Positions 51,215 through 59,615 of a stretch of 64,000 bases of DNA are shown here, piece after piece; position 1 is the stretch's first letter; each line of letters begins with the position of its first letter. The notes under the pieces are model-generated. The model was given only the letters and a program-made list of their open reading frames with translations, searched no databases and was not told the origin of the DNA. The DNA comes from Actinomadura sp. J1-007. Its GTDB lineage: Bacteria; Actinomycetota; Actinomycetes; Streptosporangiales; Streptosporangiaceae. Made by a program: the position numbers and the translations under genes. The stretch is from positions 1 through 64,000 of the forward strand of contig NZ_WING01000002.1 of assembly GCF_009793335.1 (NCBI RefSeq). Direction: 5' to 3'.

Positions 51215-53533
51215 TCACGTTTCCGCGGCGGCCATCCAGGCCGCGACCTGAGTGCGGGACGCCATGCCGAGCTTGCCGAGGATGTGCTCCACGTGCGAGT
51301 CGACCGTCCGCTTGGCGATCACGAGCCGTTCGGCGATCTCCCGGTTGGACAGGCCCTCGGCGACCAGCTCGGCGACCTGGTGCTCGCGCCGGGTGAGCAG
51401 CTCGGCCGGCCGTTCGGGCGGGGCGGGCAGGGCCGGGACGCGGCCGGGGTCCAGGCCGAGCGCGATCGCGTCGGCGACGGGCATCGCCCGGCCCGCGTCG
51501 AGGCCGGTCTCCAGCCGCTCGTCGCCGAGCGCGTCGCGGGCCGCGTCGACCGCCGCGGCCCGCAGGTCGGCGTAGTGCGGGCCGCGCTGGACCGGCGTGC
51601 GCAGCCGGTGCCACATCGCCTCGGTCGCGCCCGCGAGGACGGCCGCCCGCGCGTGCTCGCCGCGCGCGACCGAGCACACCATCAGCACGTCCAGGCACAT
51701 CGCGACGCCGACCAGGTCGTTGAACGCCTCCATCGTCCGCATGCTCGCGCAGGCGTCGGCCACGGCCTCGTCGACCGCCCCGGCCAGCCACCGCGACGCG
51801 CCCCGCATCCACAGCGCGAACGCCCGCGCCCACCGCTCGCCGGTCCGGTCGCAGGCCGCCAGGCCCTCCTCCAGCACGGCGAACGCGTCGTCGAACTCCC
51901 CGAACAGCGACAGCACGGCTCCGAGGTCGGTGTAGATGGTCAGCGCGTCGGGATCGGTGTGCCCGCCCCGCAGGTAGCCCGCCTGCGCCTCGCGGTAGCG
52001 CGCCAGCGCGCCCTCCAGGTCGCCGGAGTAGAACAGCGCCCGGCCCCGCAGGTGGTCGGAGTGCGCCCGCAGGTCGGCCTCGCCGAGCGTGTCGGCGATC
52101 TGGACGGCCCCGGCCAGCAGCGGCTCGGCCGGCTCCAGATCGCCCTGGAGGACGGTGAACATCGCCGCCCCGTACGTCGCCCAGCCCCGTTCGGCGGTGA
52201 CGCCCGACGTCGCGGCGAGGGCCCGGTGGCTCCAGTCGCGGCCCTCGCTGAACTGGCCCGTCGAGTACCAGTACTGGCGCAGCAGCACCGCGAGCCGCAG
52301 CCCCGCCTCCTCCTCGCCCGGCGTGGTCAGCGCCCACTCCAGGGCGGCCCGCAGGTTGGCGGTCTCGGCCCGCAGCCGCAGCGTCCAGGAGAGCTGGTCG
52401 CCGCAGTTCTGCGCCGCGGCGGCCCGTTCGGCGAGGCCGGCGTAGAACAGGTGGTGGCGGCGGGCCGGGCCGTCCCGCCCGTCGGCCTGGTCGAGCAGCT
52501 CGGAGCCGAACTCGCGGATCGTGTCGAGCAGCCGGTAGCGGCGCCGCTCGCCCTCGTACCGGACGACCGACTTCTCCACCAGCCGCCCGAGCACGTCGAG
52601 CAGGCTCCCGGCGGGCAGGTCGTCGCCCGAGCAGACCCGCTCGGCGGCCTCCAGGTCGAAGTCGCCGGGGAACACCGACAGCCGCGCCCACAGCACCTGC
52701 TCGGCGGGCGTGCACAGCTCGTGGCTCCACGCGATCGCGGCGTGCAGCGTCTGGTGCCGGTACTGGCTCGTCCGCGCGGTGCCGAGCAGCCGGAACCGGT
52801 CGTCGAGCCGTTCGACGAGCTGGTCGATCGACATCACCCGCAGCCGCACGGCGGCCAGCTCGATCGCGAGCGGGATGCCGTCGAGGCGGTGGCACAGCCG
52901 CGCGACGGCCTCCCGGTTGGCGGGCGTGATCGCGAACCCCGGCATCATCGCCGCCGCCCGCTCGGCGAACAGCGTCATCGAGTCGCAGTCCTCGGCGGGC
53001 GGGCCCGCCGGGTCGGGCGTCGGCAGCGGCGACACCATGATCGTGTGCTCGCCGATCACGTCCAGCGGCTCGCGGCTGGTGGCGATGATCCGCAGGTGGG
53101 GCGCGGCCCGCACCAGCACCTCGGCGAGCATCGCGCAGGCGTCGATCAGGTGCTCGCAGGTGTCGAGGATCAGCAGCATGCGCTTGTCGGCGAGCTGGCC
53201 CGCCAGCAGGTCGATCCCGTCGCCGGGCGCCCGGTCCGGCAGCCGCAGCGCGTCGGCGACCGTACGGCCGAGCGGCCCCGGCTCGCGCAGCGCCGACAGC
53301 TCGGCCAGCCACGCGCCGTCGGCGAACTGCCGCCGCAGCTCGGTCGCCGTGCGCAGCGCCAGCCGCGTCTTGCCGACCCCGCCGACCCCGCACAGGGTGA
53401 CCAGCCGGGACCGTTCGAGCGCCTGCTTCAGGGCCGCGACGTCCTGGCGCCGCCCGACGAAGCTGCTGACCTCGGCGGGCAGGTTGCCCCCGGGCCGGGC
53501 GCCGGGGGAGCCCGCCGCCAGTGAAGTCGTCAT
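51215..53533 (-). CDS. NB-ARC/LuxR-type regulator 3 of 3
   Basis: 772 residues from ATG 53533, with GAGG six bases upstream. NLPAEVSSFVGRRQDVAAL, Walker A GVGGVGKT (49-56), LLILDTCEHLIDAC, IATSREPLDVIGEH, TPR-like middle, and LuxR HTH LTRREHQVAELVAEGLSNREIAERLVIAKRTVDSHVEHIL. Closest in sequence to regulator 1. A TACGAT box lies at 53595-53590 within GGAGCGTACGATC; the motif GGAGCGTACG also occurs (opposite orientation) before regulator 1. Confidence 0.88.
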   Translation of the reverse strand: MTTSLAAGSPGARPGGNLPAEVSSFVGRRQDVAALKQALERSRLVTLCGVGGVGKTRLALRTATELRRQFADGAWLAELSALREPGPLGRTVADALRLPDRAPGDGIDLLAGQLADKRMLLILDTCEHLIDACAMLAEVLVRAAPHLRIIATSREPLDVIGEHTIMVSPLPTPDPAGPPAEDCDSMTLFAERAAAMMPGFAITPANREAVARLCHRLDGIPLAIELAAVRLRVMSIDQLVERLDDRFRLLGTARTSQYRHQTLHAAIAWSHELCTPAEQVLWARLSVFPGDFDLEAAERVCSGDDLPAGSLLDVLGRLVEKSVVRYEGERRRYRLLDTIREFGSELLDQADGRDGPARRHHLFYAGLAERAAAAQNCGDQLSWTLRLRAETANLRAALEWALTTPGEEEAGLRLAVLLRQYWYSTGQFSEGRDWSHRALAATSGVTAERGWATYGAAMFTVLQGDLEPAEPLLAGAVQIADTLGEADLRAHSDHLRGRALFYSGDLEGALARYREAQAGYLRGGHTDPDALTIYTDLGAVLSLFGEFDDAFAVLEEGLAACDRTGERWARAFALWMRGASRWLAGAVDEAVADACASMRTMEAFNDLVGVAMCLDVLMVCSVARGEHARAAVLAGATEAMWHRLRTPVQRGPHYADLRAAAVDAARDALGDERLETGLDAGRAMPVADAIALGLDPGRVPALPAPPERPAELLTRREHQVAELVAEGLSNREIAERLVIAKRTVDSHVEHILGKLGMASRTQVAAWMAAAET

Positions 53534-53642
53534 GTCCACCTCGGGATCGCGGCTCGCGGACCGGGGGTCCGCGAACGGGGAGGTCCCCGATCGTACGCTC
53601 CGAAGCGGCTTGGTCGCTGTCGGTGTGCGAGGCGGGTGGGGC

Positions 53643-54553
53643 TCAGGCCCCCGCGAGCCGGGCCACGACCGGGTCGAACGCGTCCAGGTCGGACTCGTGG
53701 TGCAGGACGAAGTGGCTCAGGCCGAGCTCCTCGCGCCAGCCGCGCAGCCGGTCGGCCATCGCGTCCGGGCCGCCGGCCAGCACCTGCGGGGTGTCCTGCT
53801 GGGTGCCGGGGTCGGCGGCGCTCCAGGACGCGGCGGCCCGGTCGCCGCCGACCCGCAGGATCGACGTGCCGAGCTCGATCGCGCCGAACCGCTCGCCCGC
53901 CGCGTCCCTGACCACCTCGATCTTGCGGCGGAACGCGCCGGGGCCGCCGTCGGCGGTGTCGGGGCCCGAGCCGTCCGCGCGGACCCGCATGGTGAGGTTG
54001 ACGACGTCGGCCTCGCGGGCCGCGAGCCGCAGCATCCGGGGCCCGCCGCCGCCCAGCATGAGGCGGGGGCCGGGCGCTGCACCGGCACCGGCTCCTGCTC
54101 CAGGCCGTCCAGCCGGTAGTGCTCGCCCGCGTAGGAGAACGGCCCGCCGCGCCACAGCCCCTTCAGCACGTCGATCGCCTCGGCGAGGCGGTCCACCCGC
54201 ACGCCCGGCGGGTCGAGGACGAGGCCCGCCCGGTGGTAGTCCTGCGCCATCCAGCCGGTGCCGAGCCCGAGGTCCAGCCGCCCGTCCGACAGCACGTCGA
54301 CCGACGCGGCCTCCTTCGCGAGGACGGCCGGGTGCCGGTAGTCGTTGGCGAAGACGAGCGTGCCGACCCTCAGCCGGGACGTGGCGCAGGCCGCGGCCGC
54401 CATCGCCGCGACGGGCGCGAAGCGCGGGCCGACGAGGTGGTCGGGGACGAGCAGCGCGTCGTACCCGGAGTCCTCCAGGCGCCGGGCCTTGGCCGCCCAC
54501 TCCCGGGCCGAGCCCGCCATCCGGACCACCGCGGCGAAACGGAACGGTCGCAT
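53643..54553 (-). CDS. LLM-class F420-dependent oxidoreductase, one frame break
   Basis: About 303 residues. Luciferase-like TIM barrel: GYDALLVPDHL, RLRVGTLVFANDYRHPAVLAKEAASVDVLSDGRLDLGLGTGW. The frame breaks near 54070; adding one C gives VQRPGPRLMLGGGGPRMLRLAAREADVVNL, the standard continuation. Members use coenzyme F420 (or FMN) to move hydride to ketones, imines or alkenes. Divergent from the PhyH/phosphotriesterase/P450 operon with a shared palindrome between, so it probably acts in the same pathway. Confidence 0.85.
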
Positions 54554-54567
54554 GCGCCCGAGTCTAT

Positions 54568-54581
54568 ACCAAGCGCTTGCT
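54568..54581. promoter_or_regulatory. KstR2-type palindrome in divergent promoter
   Basis: ACCAAGCGCTTGCT fits AnCAAGnnCTTGnT, the published consensus of KstR2-class TetR regulators, at every fixed position. It overlaps TATACC (54565-54570), a possible -10 for the PhyH gene, and lies between the LLM and PhyH starts. No TetR gene adjoins, so the regulator acts from elsewhere. Confidence 0.55.
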
Positions 54582-54612
54582 CGTCAACCGTCCCGGCGTT
54601 ACCGTCACGGCC

Positions 54613-55443
54613 ATGGGTGTTCCGGTGCCTGCTCGTTCAGACAAGCCCGCCGTCCGCGACGTGACCGACTCCGAGATCGGCTCCTTCAGGGAGCGCGGCT
54701 GGGCGAGGCTCCCCGGCCTCGTCGGCGCGGACTACGTCGCCGACCTGCGGGAACGCGCCCTGGAACGGCTCGGCGAACGGCGCGGGCGCTTCCGCAACAA
54801 CTACGTCGACCAGGCGTTCGGCCAGGACCGCGACATCGCCCGGCACGACGAGGCGTACGCCGCGCTCGCGCTCTCCCCGGCGCTCGCCCGCAACGTGCGC
54901 CGCCTGCTCGTCGGCGTGGACGCCGTCCGGCTCCAGGTCACCAACCTGCTGGTCAAGGAGCCCGCCGGGAACCCGGGCGCCGCCGAGGGCCCGCCCGACG
55001 GGCACGGCGCGACGGTCTTCCACCAGGACTTCCCGTGGATGCCGATGGACCGCTCGTCCATGCTGACCGTCTGGCTCGCCCTGGACGAGGTCCCCGCCGA
55101 CATGGGCGCGCTCCGCTTCTACGAGCGCTCGCACCGGTACGGCCCGCTCGGCCGCAGCTTCGTCCGCGAGGACGACGGCGCGCTCGACCAGCACCCGTGG
55201 CTGGGGGAGCTGCCGCTCTCCGAGCCGTTCGACCTGGCGGCGGGCGACGCGACCGTCCACCACAGCCTGGTGATCCACGGCGCGCCCGCCAACCGCCGCG
55301 ACCGGCCGAGGCTGTCGTTCACCGCGACCTACTTCGACGCCGCGACCCTCTACACCGGCGCGCCGTACGGGCAGACCGACGGGCTCGGCCTCGCCGTGAA
55401 CGAGCCGTTCGACCACCCGCTGTTCCCGGTGGTGCCGTCGTGA
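54613..55443 (+). CDS. phytanoyl-CoA dioxygenase (PhyH) family protein
   Basis: 276 residues, ATG 54613. Fe(II)/2-oxoglutarate oxygenase: HxD in VFHQDFPWMP, distal His in TVHHSLVIHGA and the oxoglutarate Arg in RRDRPRLS. The family hydroxylates fatty acyl groups, small acids or secondary metabolites. First gene of a three-gene coupled operon; its TGA overlaps the next GTG (GTGA). Substrate is presumably turned over next by the lactonase-like protein and the P450. Confidence 0.88.
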   Translation: MGVPVPARSDKPAVRDVTDSEIGSFRERGWARLPGLVGADYVADLRERALERLGERRGRFRNNYVDQAFGQDRDIARHDEAYAALALSPALARNVRRLLVGVDAVRLQVTNLLVKEPAGNPGAAEGPPDGHGATVFHQDFPWMPMDRSSMLTVWLALDEVPADMGALRFYERSHRYGPLGRSFVREDDGALDQHPWLGELPLSEPFDLAAGDATVHHSLVIHGAPANRRDRPRLSFTATYFDAATLYTGAPYGQTDGLGLAVNEPFDHPLFPVVPS

Positions 55444-56405
55444 TCGAGACCCTGCGCGGGCCCGTCGCCGACCCCGGCGCCACCCTCATGCACGAGCACG
55501 TCTTCGGCCTCAGCCCCGAGATCCTGTGGAACTGGCCCGACATCCCCGAGGGCTGGGACCCGGAGGCGCGCGCCCGGGAGGCCGCCGCCAAGCTCGACGC
55601 GGCCAAGGCCGCCGGGATCGACACGATCGTGGACCTGACCGTGATCGGGCTCGGCCGGCACGTGCCGTCCGTCCAGCGCGTCGCCGAGCTCACCGGCGTC
55701 AACATCGTCGCCGCGACCGGCCTCTACACCTACGACGCGCTGCCGCCGTACTTCGGCAACCGCGGGCCGGGCACGCTGTTCGGCGGGCCGGACCGGCTCG
55801 CCGAGTTCTTCGTCCGCGACATCACCGAGGGCATCGGCCGCACCGGCGTGAAGGCCGGCATGCTCAAGTGCGCGACCGGCCGCCCCGGCATCACGCCCGG
55901 CGTCGAGCGCGTCATCCGCGCCGTCGCCGCCGCCCACCGCGAGACCGGCGTGCCGATCACCACGCACTCCGAGTCGTCCACCCGCAACGGCCTGGACCAG
56001 CAGAAGCTCCTCGCCGCCGAGGGCGTGGACCTGTCGCGCGTCGTCATCGGCCACGCGGGCGACTCCACCGACCTCGGCTACCTGGAGGAGCTCATCGCGA
56101 ACGGCTCGTACATCGGGATGGACCGGTTCGGCATCGAGTTCACCTCGTTCGAGGACCGCGTCGCGACCGTCGCGGCCCTCTGCGAGCGCGGCCACGCCGG
56201 CGCGATGGTGCTCTCCCACGACTCGTACTGCTTCAACGACCGCTTCGACCCGGCCGTGGTCGCCGAACGCCATCCGAACTACCACCTGCTGCACATCCCG
56301 CGCGACGTCCTGCCCGCTCTGCGCGCCCGCGGCGTCACCCAGGACCAGATCGACCAGATGCTCGTCGGCAACCCCCGCCGCATCCTCACCGGAGAGCGCC
56401 CGTGA
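55440..56405 (+). CDS. phosphotriesterase-family hydrolase/lactonase 1
   Basis: 321 residues, GTG 55440. Binuclear-metal TIM barrel: HxH (H18, H20 in LMHEHVFGL), bridging Lys in GVKAGMLKCA, His in TTHSES and VIGHAGD, Asp in LSHDSYC. The long loop GNRGPGTLFGGPDRLAEFFVRDI resembles PTE-like lactonase and parathion-hydrolase-related proteins, so lactone hydrolysis is likely the natural reaction. Coupled to PhyH and P450 by GTGA on both sides. A paralog lies at 61052-62034. Confidence 0.87.
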   Translation: MIETLRGPVADPGATLMHEHVFGLSPEILWNWPDIPEGWDPEARAREAAAKLDAAKAAGIDTIVDLTVIGLGRHVPSVQRVAELTGVNIVAATGLYTYDALPPYFGNRGPGTLFGGPDRLAEFFVRDITEGIGRTGVKAGMLKCATGRPGITPGVERVIRAVAAAHRETGVPITTHSESSTRNGLDQQKLLAAEGVDLSRVVIGHAGDSTDLGYLEELIANGSYIGMDRFGIEFTSFEDRVATVAALCERGHAGAMVLSHDSYCFNDRFDPAVVAERHPNYHLLHIPRDVLPALRARGVTQDQIDQMLVGNPRRILTGERP

Positions 56406-57652
56406 CCGCACAGAACGCGACGCCGGAAACCGCGACGGACTTCGACGTCACCGCCGCCTGGCACGTGGCGGACCCGTACCCGTTCCTGCGCAGGCTCCGC
56501 CGCGAGCGGCCCGTGTTCTGGAGCGACCACCTCTCGATGCACGTGCTGACCCGCTACGACGACGTCCGCGCCGCGTACCGGGACCACGCCGCGTTCTCCA
56601 GCGTCGGCTCGCTGACGATCTCCCGCACGCTCACGGACGAGGTCAAGGAGATCCTCGGCGACCACCGCTCGTTCCTCGACGACTTCGCCGCCAACGTGGA
56701 CCCGCCCAAGCACACCCGCATGCGCCGCGCCATCTCCCGGGCGTTCACGCCGCGCGCGGTCGCCCGCCTCGGCGACGCGTTCCGCGCCGAGGTGGACGGC
56801 GTGCTCGACGGCGTCGTCCCGAAGGGGAAGGCCGACTTCGTGTCCGAGATCGCGCACCTGCCCTCGGCGCGCCTCGCGGCCGTGTTCATCGGCGTCCCGC
56901 CCGAGGACGAGGACCGCGTCAAGCACTGGGTGCTGTCCTGGTTCCAGCTCTTCCTGTCGCCGCAGCCGCCGGACCGCCAGTGCGAGCTGGCCCGGGACTT
57001 CCTCAAGTACCTCGACTACGTCGACCGGCTCGTCACCGAGCGCCGCGCCGAGCCGCGCGACGACTTCGTCTCGCTGATGGCCGAGCTGATCGACACCGGA
57101 CCGGACGGCCTGTCGCACCGCGAGGTGGTCGAGACGATCAGCGCGCTGCTGCTCGGCGGCAACGACACCGTCCCGAACGGGCTGTCCAACGCGGTCCACC
57201 GGCTCCTGCGCGAGCGCGCCGTCTGGGAGGAGATCGTCGCCGACCCGGCCCTGATCCCGGGCATGGTCGAGGAGTCGCTCCGCATCGACGGCGCCAGCCT
57301 CGGCAGCTTCCGCACCACCACCCGCGACGTCACGCTGCACGGCGTCACGATCCCCGCCGGCGTCCAGGTGCTGCTGCACGCCGACTCGGCCGGCCACGAC
57401 GAGACCGTGTTCCCCGACCCCGAGCGGTTCGACATCCGCCGCCCGAACGCCCGCGAGCACATGGTCTTCGGCTACGGCGTCCACCACTGCGTCGGCGCCG
57501 CGCTCAGCCGGCTCAAGATGCAGATCGCGTTCGAGAGGCTGGTCGCCCGCCTGCCCGGCCTGCGGCTCGCGGACGGCGCGCGCCCCGAGTACCGCAGGAG
57601 CATGGTCGGCCGCGGCCTCACCGCGCTGCCGGTGACCTGGCGCGACGGCTGA
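56402..57652 (+). CDS. cytochrome P450
   Basis: 416 residues, GTG 56402. Heme ligand C363 in FGYGVHHCVGAALSRL; ExxR in EESLR; I-helix LLLGGNDTVPNGLS with the acid-Thr pair (D-T) for oxygen activation; RMRRAISRAFTPRAV is the C-helix region. Class I bacterial P450, soluble, needing a ferredoxin that is not encoded nearby. Third gene of the coupled operon, so it likely hydroxylates the product or precursor of the lactonase substrate. Confidence 0.92.
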   Translation: MTAQNATPETATDFDVTAAWHVADPYPFLRRLRRERPVFWSDHLSMHVLTRYDDVRAAYRDHAAFSSVGSLTISRTLTDEVKEILGDHRSFLDDFAANVDPPKHTRMRRAISRAFTPRAVARLGDAFRAEVDGVLDGVVPKGKADFVSEIAHLPSARLAAVFIGVPPEDEDRVKHWVLSWFQLFLSPQPPDRQCELARDFLKYLDYVDRLVTERRAEPRDDFVSLMAELIDTGPDGLSHREVVETISALLLGGNDTVPNGLSNAVHRLLRERAVWEEIVADPALIPGMVEESLRIDGASLGSFRTTTRDVTLHGVTIPAGVQVLLHADSAGHDETVFPDPERFDIRRPNAREHMVFGYGVHHCVGAALSRLKMQIAFERLVARLPGLRLADGARPEYRRSMVGRGLTALPVTWRDG

Positions 57653-57679
57653 CCGCGGGCCGCCCCCGGCGGCGGTCCG

Positions 57680-58783
57680 CTACTGCGGCGGGCCGTCCCC
57701 GAGCTGGACGGGCGTGACCCGCTTGAGGCCGTCCGGGCCCGTCCAGCCGATCTGGACGGTCTCGCCGGGCCGGTGCCTCAGCAGCAGGTCGGTGAGGGCG
57801 CCGGGGGAGTCCACGACCTGCTCGTTCAGGCTGACGATCGTCGTCCCCGGACGCAGCCCCGCCGACTGGGCCGGGGTGCCGGGCAGCAGGCTCGCGATGA
57901 ACGCGCCCGGCGCGCGGGCGCCGGTCGAGGTGGTCGCGCCGCGGACCTGCACGCCGAGCAGCGCGGTGCGGCCGATGTGCACGGTCGCGGACGGCCGGCC
58001 CTGCTGGATCTGCCGGGCGACCTCCAGGACGCGCGCGATCGGGATCGCGTACGCGCGGTGCCCGGACTCCGTCTTCATCCGGTAGCCCGCGGAGGCGGCG
58101 GTGTTCATGCCGACGACCCGGCCGGACGAGTCCAGGAGCGGGCCGCCGGAGTCGCCGGGCTTGATCGCCGCGTCGGTCTCGATCAGGCCGGTCAGCCGCT
58201 CGGAGCTGCCGTCGCTCTCGTCGGTGGCGACGATCGACTGGCCGAGCGAGGTCACCTTGCCGTGCACGACGGCGGGCGTCCCGCCCTTGCCGCCCGCGTT
58301 GCCGACGCCGGTCACCACGTCGCCGACCTCCGGCTCGCGGGCCCCGAACGCGGCGGTCTTCAGGCGGGCGGCGCCGTCGAGGCGGACGAGCGCGATGTCG
58401 GCGGACCTGTCGTACCCGAGGACCTGCGCGGTGTAGGTGCGGCCGTTGTCGGTGTCGGTGCCGCGGAGGGTCGTGGCGCCCTGGATCACGTGGTTGTTGG
58501 TGAGCACCAGCCCGGACGGGTCGATCACGATGCCGGTGCCGGCGGACAGGGTGTTGCGGAACGCCTGCTCGGCCTCCAGGTTGACGACGCCGGGCCGCCG
58601 TCCGCTCGGCTTCTCCGTGCGGGCGGGCCGCACCGTCGCGGGCGGCGCGCCCGAGGTGCTCGTGCCGCCGTCGTCCAGCATCGGGCGGACGAGCAGGAAA
58701 CCCAGCAGCGCGGCGAGCGCGGTCAGGACCACCAGGCCGGCGGCGGCCCCCGAGTTGCGCCGCCCGTCGGGCATCTGGTTCAC
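57680..58783 (-). CDS. membrane-anchored HtrA-like serine protease with PDZ domain
   Basis: 367 residues from GTG 58783 (ATG 58774 possible). One membrane helix (AGLVVLTALAALLGFLLV, about 16-33), then a trypsin-like domain with triad H98 (TNNHVI), D129 (SADIALVRL) and S211 (KPGDSGGPLL), and a C-terminal PDZ (GAFIASLLPGTPAQSAGLRPGTTIVSLNEQ). Extracytoplasmic quality-control or processing protease of the DegP/PepD type. Convergent with the P450 gene; divergent from the TetR gene. Confidence 0.92.
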   Translation of the reverse strand: MNQMPDGRRNSGAAAGLVVLTALAALLGFLLVRPMLDDGGTSTSGAPPATVRPARTEKPSGRRPGVVNLEAEQAFRNTLSAGTGIVIDPSGLVLTNNHVIQGATTLRGTDTDNGRTYTAQVLGYDRSADIALVRLDGAARLKTAAFGAREPEVGDVVTGVGNAGGKGGTPAVVHGKVTSLGQSIVATDESDGSSERLTGLIETDAAIKPGDSGGPLLDSSGRVVGMNTAASAGYRMKTESGHRAYAIPIARVLEVARQIQQGRPSATVHIGRTALLGVQVRGATTSTGARAPGAFIASLLPGTPAQSAGLRPGTTIVSLNEQVVDSPGALTDLLLRHRPGETVQIGWTGPDGLKRVTPVQLGDGPPQ

Positions 58784-58909
58784 GGTCGTCGTCCCTCCTC
58801 CGCCGCCCTACTGGGCGGGTGCCCGGAATGCGACGTACTACACCATGAACGATCCGCCCCGCGCCATATGATCCGCGTGAGCACCGCGAGGTTGCGCGGG
58901 GCCCGTTGT

Positions 58910-58927
58910 GCAGTAAACATTTACTTC
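58910..58927 (+). promoter_or_regulatory. TetR operator at its own start
   Basis: GCAGTAAACATTTACTTC, immediately before the ATG, nearly identical to the perfect palindrome at 59580-59597. TTGCGC, 16 bases, TAAACA form a promoter eight bases before the ATG, so the mRNA is probably leaderless and autorepressed. Confidence 0.7.
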
Positions 58928-59518
58928 ATGAGCGACAGCAGGGCGCTGCTCCTGGAAGCCGCCTCCGAGGAGTTCGCCCGCAACGGGCTGAAGGGCACCC
59001 GGGTGCAGGCGATCGTCAAGCGCGCCGGGGTGAACGAGCGCATGATCTACCACCACTTCGGCAGCAAGGAGGGCCTCTACAAGGCCGTCGTGGACGCGCT
59101 GCGGCTCGGGATCGGGGAGTCCTGGATCCCCGCGCTGGAGCGGGCCATGCGGATGGAGCCGTACGACGGCATGCGCACGGCGCTCGGCGGGCTGTTCGAC
59201 GCGCTGCGCGACCGGCCGAGGCTGGTGTCGCTGCTCATGCACGAGTGGCTGAGTGGGGACGAGACCTCGTCCCTGCCCGACCCCGCCGAGCTGCCCCTGC
59301 CGCTGCGGGAGCTGTACGAGGCGGGGCGCGAGGACGGGGTGTTCGCGCGGGACGTCCCGTTCGAGGTGGCCTACGGCACGGTCATCGGCGCGCTGGTGTC
59401 CCTGACGATCTTCGCGCCGAGGTTCGCCCGGAGCATGGGCGGCCTCGCCGACGACCGGGAGCTGCTGCGCGACCAGGTGATCGGGCAGCTCCTGGACGGC
59501 ATGACCGGCCCGCGCTGA
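58928..59518 (+). CDS. TetR-family regulator of the downstream MFS gene
   Basis: 196 residues, ATG 58928. HTH TRVQAIVKRAGVNERMIYHHFGSKEGLYKAVV; C-terminal domain of the TetR_C type (RPRLVSLLMHEWLSGDE). Longer upstream reading overlaps the protease on the other strand and is not conserved. Near-identical palindromes in front of itself and of the MFS gene show that it controls both. Confidence 0.9.
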   Translation: MSDSRALLLEAASEEFARNGLKGTRVQAIVKRAGVNERMIYHHFGSKEGLYKAVVDALRLGIGESWIPALERAMRMEPYDGMRTALGGLFDALRDRPRLVSLLMHEWLSGDETSSLPDPAELPLPLRELYEAGREDGVFARDVPFEVAYGTVIGALVSLTIFAPRFARSMGGLADDRELLRDQVIGQLLDGMTGPR

Positions 59519-59534
59519 TCCCGCTTCCCCCCGT

Positions 59535-59561
59535 CCCCCGCCCCGTCCCCGCGGGCGGGGG
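59535..59561 (+). terminator. hairpin terminator after TetR gene
   Basis: CCCCCGCCC, nine-base loop, GGGCGGGGG: perfect 9-bp stem 17 bases past the stop. Confidence 0.6.
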
Positions 59562-59579
59562 AGCCTTACCGTCCCTTCC

Positions 59580-59597
59580 GCAGTAAATATTTACTGC
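59580..59597. promoter_or_regulatory. TetR operator of MFS gene
   Basis: GCAGTAAATATTTACTGC, a perfect 18-base palindrome 19 bases before the MFS start. Confidence 0.8.
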
Positions 59598-59615
59598 ACA
59601 CCGATGGAGGAACCG

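Noticed and set aside
57653..57679. GC hairpin between P450 and protease genes as a terminator
   Set aside because: Pairing is interrupted and I could not draw a clean stem.
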